Assembly (NCBI GenBank): GCA_963788505.1
Contig: CAWBGY010000005.1
Span: forward strand, 1,302,001 to 1,366,000
Direction: 5' to 3'
Origin: JAIQFF01 sp963788505
GTDB taxonomy: Bacteria; Acidobacteriota; Terriglobia; Terriglobales; Acidobacteriaceae
DNA length: 64,000 nucleotides
Of the stretch, positions 1 to 6,523 are shown one piece after another (position 1 is the stretch's first letter; every line of letters starts with the position of its first letter). The position numbers were made by a program, and so were the translations under genes. The notes beneath the pieces were generated by a model. The model was not told the DNA's origin, did not search any database, and was given only the letters and a program-made list of their open reading frames with translations.

Positions 1-565
1 GGGAGTTGCGGGGCAGGGTGGAAGCCAGGGGAATGAGCTCCGCCTGGGCCTGAGGATAAGCTTTACGCTGCAACAGAAACTCGATCAATTCAAATTGCGT
101 TTCCCGCCGTTTGGTATCCGCATCACCGGGCCAAAGGCCATAGATCGCGTTGTGGTAGTACTGGATGGTCTTGTCGAACATCTTCTCCCGCGCGAACAGA
201 CGTCCGAGAGCCAGATTGATCGGACCCTCTTGTGGCGTGCGCTCCCAGAGGCTGATGAGATAGGTTTCGGCTTCAGCGGTGCGGCCCGTGTCCCGCAGAG
301 CGCGCGCCAGGCTGAGCTGGTAATCGAAGTTGTCGCGAGCGTAGCTAAGCGCCGCACGAAAATCGGTGATTGCCCGTTCCGGTTGCCCCGCGTTCTGCGC
401 CTGCATTCCGTGTTCGTACAGATGGCGGGCCACCGCCTTCTCCTGTTCGCGAAAACGGTTGACCAGTCGATTGACGCCGAGAAACGCCAACACCGCCACC
501 AGCAACAGACTCGCAAAAATCACCGGAGGACGGCGCGTGAGGAGCTTCACACTCGCGACGTTCAT
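1..565 (-). CDS. TPR-repeat protein with N-terminal membrane anchor (3' end outside window)
   Basis: The minus strand is open from ATG at 565 to the window edge. The product starts MNVASVKLLTRRPP and has one hydrophobic segment at about residues 14-30, which is a membrane anchor or uncleaved signal. Helical repeats follow with TPR-like spacing and composition, for example NAGQPERAITDFRAAL and DTGRTAEAETYLISLW. The probable role is a membrane-anchored scaffold or assembly protein; no enzyme motif is visible. The C-terminus is missing, so total length and any fused domain are unknown. The plus-strand frame over the same DNA has a basic, low-complexity translation and is a shadow. Confidence 0.7.
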   Translation of the reverse strand, partial: MNVASVKLLTRRPPVIFASLLLVAVLAFLGVNRLVNRFREQEKAVARHLYEHGMQAQNAGQPERAITDFRAALSYARDNFDYQLSLARALRDTGRTAEAETYLISLWERTPQEGPINLALGRLFAREKMFDKTIQYYHNAIYGLWPGDADTKRRETQFELIEFLLQRKAYPQAQAELIPLASTLPRNS

Positions 566-649
566 GATGTGACTGGGTGGATCATCAGAGAAGGCAATAT
601 TTATTCTAAATCATATCGAAGCCCGAAATGAATAAGGACCGGCGCGAAG

Positions 650-742
650 GGTAGTGTCCTAATGTGTGCGCCTGTCCGAGCGGATCAGGAGCATGATTCA
701 TGCCAGTCTCCAAGCGTGAGGAATTGAAATCAGGACACTACC
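650..742. repeat. Short inverted-repeat element, copy 1 (MITE-like)
   Basis: The left end GGTAGTGTCCTAATG (650-664) and right end AATCAGGACACTACC (728-742) are near-perfect inverted repeats. The right end is identical to the right end of the element at 46359-46553. The 8 bp on each side (642-649 GCGCGAAG, 743-750 GCGCGGAT) match at 6 of 8 positions, like an eroded target-site duplication. No coding capacity is seen inside. Confidence 0.5.
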
Positions 743-828
743 GCGCGGATGGCTCAGTCACGTGGCCCGCGGCGGCGCGATCAGGTAAGATACCTCGCGC
801 CGTTCCGCAGGAACCCGGGTCGCCCATC

Positions 829-1542
829 ATGAACCGTGAATATCACAAGAGATACAGTTCCGAACTGCACCGCGACATGGAACTGCTGATCTTCGGGCAC
901 GCAGGCACCCCGCTGCTCGTGTTTCCCACCTCCCAAGGCAGGTTTTTCGAGTACGAAGACCGGAACATGATCGGCGTTCTGGCGCCGAAGATCGAGGCTG
1001 GCGAGCTGCAGGTCTTCTGCGCCGACGCAGTGGACAGCGAAAGCTGGTACAACAAGGGCGTCCATCCCCGGGTGCGAGTGCTGCGTCACCTGCAGTACGA
1101 ACGCTACATCCTGCACGAGATGCTTCCCTTTTTACGTTGGAAGAACAACACGCCCCGGCTGGCGGTTAGCGGTTGCAGTTTCGGCGGCTACCATGCAGTC
1201 AATTTTGCGCTTAAACATCCCGACGTGGTGACCTACTGTGTCAGCATGAGTGGCGCGTTCGACATCCACCAATTTCTGGACGGATACTACGACGACGACT
1301 GCTACTTCAATTGTCCGACTGATTTTGTGCCCAACATCAGCGACGACTGGTTTCTGAGCCGCTACCGAAAGATGAACCTCGTGCTCGGATCGGCTGACTG
1401 GGACATTTGTCTGGACCAGAACATCAAGTTTTCAGCGATCTTGCATGCGAGGGGAATTCCGCACTGGCTCGATGTGTGGGGAGACAACTCCAAGCACGAT
1501 TGGCCATTGTGGCAGAGAATGGCGGTAAAGTATTTTGCCTGA
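829..1542 (+). CDS. Esterase family protein (alpha/beta hydrolase, esterase D-like)
   Basis: The product is 237 aa. It has the serine hydrolase nucleophile elbow G115-C-S117-F-G119 in VSGCSFGGYHA, followed by a likely acid region (GSADWDICLDQN) and a catalytic His near the C-terminus (DNSKHDWPLWQ). This order fits the esterase/PHB-depolymerase-like fold (PF00756). There is no signal peptide, so it is probably cytoplasmic. The ATG at 829 was chosen because the open frame upstream runs through the inverted-repeat element at 650-742 and its translation is unlike a protein. It is the first of five same-strand genes ending at 6421 (two ATP-grasp proteins, a GCS2-type ligase, an M29-type peptidase), so it may hydrolyse or transfer an acyl group in that pathway. 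Substrate unknown. Confidence 0.8.
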   Translation: MNREYHKRYSSELHRDMELLIFGHAGTPLLVFPTSQGRFFEYEDRNMIGVLAPKIEAGELQVFCADAVDSESWYNKGVHPRVRVLRHLQYERYILHEMLPFLRWKNNTPRLAVSGCSFGGYHAVNFALKHPDVVTYCVSMSGAFDIHQFLDGYYDDDCYFNCPTDFVPNISDDWFLSRYRKMNLVLGSADWDICLDQNIKFSAILHARGIPHWLDVWGDNSKHDWPLWQRMAVKYFA

Positions 1543-1564
1543 AACTCGTGAGCGAAAGCAGGAC

Positions 1565-1740
1565 TGTCATCCTGAGCGCAGCTTGCTCATTCGCTTGCGA
1601 ATGAGCAAGCGGAGTCGAAGGACCCCTGGCAGCATCGATGGTGTCAGGGAGCTTGGGGAAGTTTGCCGCACCGCGGCGAGGTGCCCAGGACAACACGCAG
1701 CGGGACAGTGATAGGGGTCCTTCGACTGCTCAGGATGACA
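1565..1740. repeat. Pair of inverted palindromic repeats (TCATCCTGAGCG / TCGAAGGACCCC family)
   Basis: Two divergent copies of one repeat face each other: 1565-1627 (TGTCATCCTGAGCG through GTCGAAGGACCCCT) and 1713-1740 (AGGGGTCCTTCGACT through CAGGATGACA). The first has an internal hairpin, GCTTGCTCATTCG against CGAATGAGCAAGC. Related copies lie at 5163-5224 and 22652-22857. Confidence 0.8.
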
Positions 1741-1755
1741 GTAGGGAGGGTGATC

Positions 1756-2745
1756 GTGAAAAAAATCGGCGTTCTGTTTGGCATGGAAAATACTTTTCCG
1801 CCTGCGCTGGTGGAAAAGATCAACGCCATGAAGGTCGAGGGTGTGACCGCGGAATTCGTCAAGCTGGGAGGAGTCAAGATGGCCGAGCCCAGCGGCTACC
1901 GCGTCATCATCGATCGCATTTCACAGGACATCCCTTTCTATCGCGCTTTCCTGAAGAATGCCGCGCTGAGCGGAACCATCGTCGTCAACAACCCGTTCTG
2001 GTGGTCGGCCGATGACAAGTTCTTCAACTATGCCCTGGCGTCAAAGCTGGGCGTCGCCATTCCACCCACGGTGATTCTGCCCCACCAGAAGCATCCTGAA
2101 GGCACCACCGATCAGTCCATGCGCAACCTGATCTACCCGCTGAATTGGGAAGAAATTTTTGCGTATGTGGGCTTCCCTGCTTTCCTCAAGCCGTATTCGG
2201 GTGGAGGATGGAAGCACGTGTACAAGGTGCATTCGCCGGAGGAATTTTTCCATCACTACAACCAGACCCGCGACCTGTGCATGACCCTGCAGCATGGCGT
2301 GGAGTTCAAGGAATATTTCCGTTGCTATGTTGTCGGACAGGAAAAAGTGCACATCATGCACTACGATCCGAAAGCGCCCTTTCACGAACGCTATGTGAAG
2401 AACCCTGCGCCGGCCGATCCCAAGTTGCTGGACCGGGTGGTCAAGGATTCGCAGACGCTGTGCCGGGCGCTGGGCTATGACCTGAACACGGTTGAATTTG
2501 CCGTCGAAGACGGCGTCCCCTACGCCATCGACTTCCTTAACCCTGCGCCTGATGCAGACATACATTCCGTGGGCCCGGCGAATTTTGACTGGATCGTGAA
2601 TGCCGTTGCAGAAATGGCTGTAAAGAAAGCGCTTAGCGATGAAAATCCGGCCAGCGAGCTGCGCTGGGCGTCATTTCTGACGGGCGGAAAAACGGCGGAC
2701 CTTCCCAAGCTGAAAGCCCCGGCAAGAAAGAAAGCAAAGGCGTAG
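1756..2745 (+). CDS. ATP-grasp ligase-like protein (RimK/glutathione synthase-like fold)
   Basis: The product is 329 aa. An N-terminal Rossmann-like part (KKIGVLFGMEN) is followed by ATP-grasp signatures: K145 in FLKPYSGGGWK (nucleotide-binding lysine and glycine-rich loop), a middle strand EYFRCYVVG, and the Mg-binding end AIDFLNPAPD (257-266). ATP-grasp enzymes make amide bonds through acyl-phosphate intermediates, so this is probably a carboxylate-amine or peptide ligase. GTG at 1756 was chosen because AGGGAGGG lies 5 nt upstream; the in-frame ATG at 1735 lies inside a dispersed repeat. The C-terminus is Lys/Ala-rich. It sits 200 bp before the GCS2-type ligase on the same strand. The substrate cannot be read from sequence. 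Confidence 0.8.
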   Translation: MKKIGVLFGMENTFPPALVEKINAMKVEGVTAEFVKLGGVKMAEPSGYRVIIDRISQDIPFYRAFLKNAALSGTIVVNNPFWWSADDKFFNYALASKLGVAIPPTVILPHQKHPEGTTDQSMRNLIYPLNWEEIFAYVGFPAFLKPYSGGGWKHVYKVHSPEEFFHHYNQTRDLCMTLQHGVEFKEYFRCYVVGQEKVHIMHYDPKAPFHERYVKNPAPADPKLLDRVVKDSQTLCRALGYDLNTVEFAVEDGVPYAIDFLNPAPDADIHSVGPANFDWIVNAVAEMAVKKALSDENPASELRWASFLTGGKTADLPKLKAPARKKAKA

Positions 2746-2754
2746 CTACCGGCT

Positions 2755-2829
2755 GTTCTTTGCGTACTTTGCGGTATTTCTTTGCGATCTTTGCGGTTAA
2801 AGCCCTACCGCAAAGAGCGCAAAGAAAAA
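2755..2829. repeat. Inverted repeat of the CTTTGCGG family
   Basis: Runs of TTCTTTGCGTACTTTGCGGT and TCTTTGCGATCTTTGCGGTT face CTACCGCAAAGAGCGCAAAG, forming a long imperfect hairpin in the gap between two genes. Relatives occur at 20017-20087, 27976-28001, 46376-46515 and 53825-53930. Confidence 0.75.
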
Positions 2830-2871
2830 CCGAAATGGCCTCCGGCAATGCTTCGGCTTTTCGCGGCCGAT

Positions 2872-2880
2872 TGCTATACT
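2872..2880 (+). promoter_or_regulatory. Candidate extended -10 promoter before the carboxylate-amine ligase gene
   Basis: TGCTATACT matches an extended -10 element (TGnTATAAT, one mismatch). The -35 region is poor (TTCGGC). A start near 2887 would give a leader of about 60 nt before the ATG at 2946. Confidence 0.35.
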
Positions 2881-2945
2881 AATGCCCGCTTCAGTACGGC
2901 TGCCGCAACCAGGCCGGCAGCGAGCCTTTCCCCCGGAAGGACCCC

Positions 2946-4088
2946 ATGCTTCCGACTTTTACCATCGGGATCGAAGAGGAATATCAGACCGTTGATCCGG
3001 TCACGCGCGACCTGCGCTCCCACATCCACGCTGAGATTATCGAGAAGGGCAAGCTGCTTTTGCAGGAGCGGGTGAAGGCCGAGATGCACCAGTCGGTGGT
3101 CGAGGTCGGGACCTCGGTCTGCCGCAATATTAAAGACGCCAAGGAAGAAGTGAAGAAGCTCCGGCGCGACATGGTCGCCCTGGCCAAAGAAAATGGCCTG
3201 CGGCTGGCGTCCGCGGCTACCCATCCTTTTGCCGACTGGCGAGCGCAGGAGATCACCGAGGACATCCGCTACAAGAACATCGTCGAAGATCTGCAGCTGG
3301 TGGCGCGTGCCAATCTTATTTTCGGGTTGCACGTCCACATTGGGGTGGAAGATCGAGAGACCGCCATCCAGCTGATGAACCACGCCCGCTATTTTCTGCC
3401 GCACATCCTGGCGCTTTCGACCAATTCTCCCTTCTGGCTGGGCATGGATACGGGATTGAAGTCCTATCGCTGCAAAGTCTTCGACAAGTTCCCGCGCACC
3501 AATATTCCGGACTATTTCCCCAGCTGGGGCGAGTATGAGAATTTCATCAAGCTGCTGATAAAAACCAACTGCATCGACAATGCCAAGAAGATCTGGTGGG
3601 ACATTCGCCCGCATCCCTTCTTCAACACCCTGGAATTTCGGGTATGCGACATCCCCATGCGGGTGGACGAAACCATTGCCCTGGCGGCATTGATCCAGGC
3701 CACCATTGCCAAGCTGTACAAGCTCTACACCGCGAACCAGGGATTCCGCCTCTACCGCCGCGCCTTGATCATGGAGAACAAGTGGCGGGCTTCGCGCTAT
3801 GGCCTCGAAGGCAAGCTGATCGATTTTGGCAAGCAGACGGAGGTTCCCGCCCGCGAGCTGGTACTGGAATATCTGGAGTTCATCGACGATGTAGTGGACG
3901 AGCTCGATTCCCGCGAGGAGCTGGACTACATCCACGAGATCCTGGATAAGGGCACCGGAGCGGACCGCCAGTTGCGGGTTTTTCGGGAGACCGGTGATCT
4001 GAAAAAGGTCGTAGACTACATCATCGAAGAAACAGAAGTGGGACTGGCCGAAACGGCAACGCAAGCTCCCGCTAGAAAAGCAGGGTAA
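2946..4088 (+). CDS. Carboxylate-amine ligase, YbdK family (glutamate-cysteine ligase type 2)
   Basis: The product is 380 aa, the usual length for the family. GIEEEY at 8-13 and GLHVHIGV at 127-134 are the metal/ATP-binding signatures of GCS2; TNSPFW and PHPFFNTLEFRVCD also fit. Members ligate an amino group to a carboxylate, classically glutamate to cysteine, using ATP; E. coli YbdK shows weak glutamate-cysteine ligase activity. The stop codon overlaps the next start by one base (TAATG), so translation is probably coupled to the M29-type peptidase. Flanking ATP-grasp genes suggest one step of a multi-ligase pathway. No classic glutathione synthetase is nearby, so glutathione is not the obvious product. 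Confidence 0.88.
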   Translation: MLPTFTIGIEEEYQTVDPVTRDLRSHIHAEIIEKGKLLLQERVKAEMHQSVVEVGTSVCRNIKDAKEEVKKLRRDMVALAKENGLRLASAATHPFADWRAQEITEDIRYKNIVEDLQLVARANLIFGLHVHIGVEDRETAIQLMNHARYFLPHILALSTNSPFWLGMDTGLKSYRCKVFDKFPRTNIPDYFPSWGEYENFIKLLIKTNCIDNAKKIWWDIRPHPFFNTLEFRVCDIPMRVDETIALAALIQATIAKLYKLYTANQGFRLYRRALIMENKWRASRYGLEGKLIDFGKQTEVPARELVLEYLEFIDDVVDELDSREELDYIHEILDKGTGADRQLRVFRETGDLKKVVDYIIEETEVGLAETATQAPARKAG

Positions 4089-5134
4089 TGAACGTTCCTG
4101 TCAGTCAAGCCAACCGCCAGCTCAGCACGCTTTCGTTTGATCCTGAACTCACTCCCGGCGCGCGCAATGCGGTCAACGTGTGCCTGCGCATCCAGCCCCG
4201 CGAGAAGGTCACCGTCATCACCGACGAAGCCACCCGGGAAATCGCCGCCAGCCTGGTTCGCGAACTGGAGGTTGTGGGCGCCCCCTACCGCGCCTGGATT
4301 CTGGAAGATCTCTCACCCCGGCCACTGACCGATCTGCCGGCTGAGATCGTGGAGGATCTTGAAACCAGCCAGGTCAGCATCTTCGCGGTGCAGGCACAGG
4401 CCAATGAGCTGCGCTCGCGGATGCAGATGACGGACGTGGTGAACCGGCGCAAGATCCGGCACGCCCACATGGTGAACATTAACCCGCAGATCATGCTGGA
4501 AGGTATGCGGGCCGACTTCCTCAAAGTGGACCGCATCAGCACCAAGGTCGTGGAAACAGTGCGGCGCGCCAGGCAGGTGCGGGCCAAGACGCCTGCTGGA
4601 ACGGATTTGACCGCCGACCTGAGTCCGGATTACCGCTGGCTCAAGACCAGTGGCATCATCAGTCCTGACAAATGGGGCAACTTACCGGGTGGAGAAGTGT
4701 TCACTACTCCAGGCGAGGTTAACGGAACGTTTGTGGTCGATGGAGTTGTAGGCGACTGGCTGTGCGCGAAGTTTGGCAGCCTGCGGGAGAATCCTCTGAC
4801 CATCCACGTCAAAGGCAATCGCCTGGCCGACGCCCATTCCACCAATCACGAACTGGAGGACGCCTTCTGGCGCTACACCCATACCGACGAGAACAGCGAT
4901 CGCGTGGGCGAGTTTGCCATCGGCACCAACATCGAGCTGAAGGATGTGATCGGACAGATCCTTCAGGATGAGAAATACCCCGGCGTGCACATCGCCTTCG
5001 GCAATCCCTATGGAGCGCACACCGGGGCGCAGTGGTACTCTTCCACCCACATCGATGTCGTGGGCAGGAATTTCGACATCTGGGTGGACGAGGCGCAGAT
5101 TATGCGGAATGGGCAGTTTTTGCTGGAAGCGTAG
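4088..5134 (+). CDS. M29-type (thermophilic-type) aminopeptidase-like protein
   Basis: The product is 348 aa. Expected M29 metal ligands are visible in order: E203 in GGEVFTTP, E275 in GEFAIGTN, H301 in VHIAFGN, and H321/D323 in STHIDV. The N-terminal domain (residues 20-150) fits the family's non-catalytic half. M29 enzymes are cobalt- or zinc-dependent exo-aminopeptidases acting on small peptides in the cytoplasm. The start overlaps the stop of the carboxylate-amine ligase gene by 1 bp, so the two are almost certainly co-transcribed. In this context it may trim, or hydrolyse in reverse, the peptide made by the neighbouring ligases; that is inference. Confidence 0.82.
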   Translation: MNVPVSQANRQLSTLSFDPELTPGARNAVNVCLRIQPREKVTVITDEATREIAASLVRELEVVGAPYRAWILEDLSPRPLTDLPAEIVEDLETSQVSIFAVQAQANELRSRMQMTDVVNRRKIRHAHMVNINPQIMLEGMRADFLKVDRISTKVVETVRRARQVRAKTPAGTDLTADLSPDYRWLKTSGIISPDKWGNLPGGEVFTTPGEVNGTFVVDGVVGDWLCAKFGSLRENPLTIHVKGNRLADAHSTNHELEDAFWRYTHTDENSDRVGEFAIGTNIELKDVIGQILQDEKYPGVHIAFGNPYGAHTGAQWYSSTHIDVVGRNFDIWVDEAQIMRNGQFLLEA

Positions 5135-5162
5135 TTACGCTTGAAACGCTCGTGCCGGGTAT

Positions 5163-5224
5163 AGGGGTCCTTCGACTATGTGGCTGCTTCGCGAAGCGAA
5201 GCCGCCACTCCGCTCAGGATGACA
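5163..5224. repeat. Palindromic repeat (TCGAAGGACCCC family)
   Basis: AGGGGTCCTTCGACT through CTCAGGATGACA with an inner palindrome GCTTCGCGAAGCGAAGC. It lies in the 105-bp gap between the M29-type gene and the following ATP-grasp-like gene. Confidence 0.75.
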
Positions 5225-5239
5225 ATGCTGTAGAAGCTT

Positions 5240-6421
5240 ATGATTCCCGCCCTTCGACAGCAGTTCAACGCGAACTACACGCCGGAAAAATATCAGCGTT
5301 TGCTCAGGCTTCTGGAAGAACGCTGCGGGACGCCGGTCAAGTTCCGGGTCTGCGAGACGCCTGTCTTTTTGCCCAAGGCGCTGCTGGATCAGATGTCGGA
5401 GTACGGCAAGGAACTGGTCCGGCAACTCAACGGCATCGACTACCGCAAAGCTTCCTCCGCGGCCATCCCGGATCAGTTCCGGGTCCCGCGCGAGCCGGCC
5501 CATCCTCTATTCGTGCAGGTGGATTTTGGACTGGTGCGCGACCCGTCAGGCAACCTCCAGCCCAAGCTGGTTGAACTGCAAGGCTTCCCTTCTCTCTACG
5601 CCTACCAGGCCATGCTCTCGCAATCCTACGAAGAGATTTTTGGCCTCGACCAGAACCTGCAATATCTGCTGGGCGGACTCGATTGGGAAAGCTACAAAAA
5701 ATTGCTGCGCCGGGCCATTGTCGCCGATCACGATCCCAGCCAGGTCATTCTGATGGAAATCGACCCGCTGCATCAGAAAACCCTGCCCGATTTTCTGTTG
5801 ACCGAAAAGCTGCTCGGCATAAAGACGGTCGCCATTAGTGACGTCAAGAAGGTGGGCAAGTTCCTGTTCTACGACGACCGGGGCAAACGGGTCCCGATCA
5901 TGCGCATTTACAACCGCGCCATCGTGGATGAAATGGTGCGCAAAGGCCTGAAGACTGCCTTCCATCTTACCGACGAGGTTGAAGTGGAATGGGCGGGGCA
6001 TCCCAACTGGTTCTTTCGCATGAGCAAGTTCTCTCTGCCCTATCTGCACCACGAGTGCGTGCCCAAGACCTGGTTTCTGGACCGCGTCGAACAGATCCCA
6101 AAGGACCTCGATAACTATGTGGTCAAACCGCTCTTCTCCTTCGCCGGCCTGGGTGTGATCATCAATCTCAAACCCGGGGACATCGCGGCCATCCCCAGGG
6201 ACCAGCGTTCCCAGTACATTCTCCAGGAACGCATGAATTTTGAGCCGGTGGTGGAAACACCCTTTGGCGGGAATAAAGCGGAAGTACGGATCATGTATAT
6301 CTGGCTGGACGAACTGCTACCGGTGATGACCATCATCCGCATGGGCCGCGGTCTGATGATGGGCGTCGATCATAATCGCAATATGGAATGGGTGGGATCG
6401 TCGGCCGGTTTCTACGCGTAG
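5240..6421 (+). CDS. ATP-grasp-like protein, possibly circularly permuted
   Basis: The product is 393 aa. KLVELQGFPSLYAY (110-122) resembles the acidic/Asn motif found early in circularly permuted ATP-grasp proteins. The C-terminal third has K296 in YVVKPLFSFAGLGV, then YILQERMN (326-333) and KAEVRIMYIW (346-355), and ends WVGSSAGFY. This order fits nucleotide binding by an ATP-grasp fold, but key residues are less clear than in the ligase at 1756. No signal peptide or membrane segment. It closes the five-gene cluster and probably adds another amide bond or modifies the peptide. The start at 5240 has no strong ribosome binding site; the upstream 60 bp are a dispersed repeat. Confidence 0.68.
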   Translation: MIPALRQQFNANYTPEKYQRLLRLLEERCGTPVKFRVCETPVFLPKALLDQMSEYGKELVRQLNGIDYRKASSAAIPDQFRVPREPAHPLFVQVDFGLVRDPSGNLQPKLVELQGFPSLYAYQAMLSQSYEEIFGLDQNLQYLLGGLDWESYKKLLRRAIVADHDPSQVILMEIDPLHQKTLPDFLLTEKLLGIKTVAISDVKKVGKFLFYDDRGKRVPIMRIYNRAIVDEMVRKGLKTAFHLTDEVEVEWAGHPNWFFRMSKFSLPYLHHECVPKTWFLDRVEQIPKDLDNYVVKPLFSFAGLGVIINLKPGDIAAIPRDQRSQYILQERMNFEPVVETPFGGNKAEVRIMYIWLDELLPVMTIIRMGRGLMMGVDHNRNMEWVGSSAGFYA

Positions 6422-6466
6422 ATACTCTCGTGGATGCCCCGTCCAAGTTTGCGGGTCAGTCCTCAG

Positions 6467-6495
6467 TTGACCTGATACGCCTCCCGGCCTAACAT
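6467..6495 (+). promoter_or_regulatory. Candidate sigma-70-type promoter for receptor kinase
   Basis: TTGACC (6467-6472), a 17-nt spacer and TAACAT (6490-6495). Start would be near 6502, about 20 nt before the kinase ATG. Confidence 0.45.
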
Positions 6496-6523
6496 TAACC
6501 GCCTACAGGGGCTGAGCTTAGCC

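Noticed and set aside
2874..4064. Long minus-strand open frame (396 codons) antisense to the carboxylate-amine ligase gene
   Set aside because: It is a mirror of a strongly conserved plus-strand gene in GC-rich DNA; no motif of its own.
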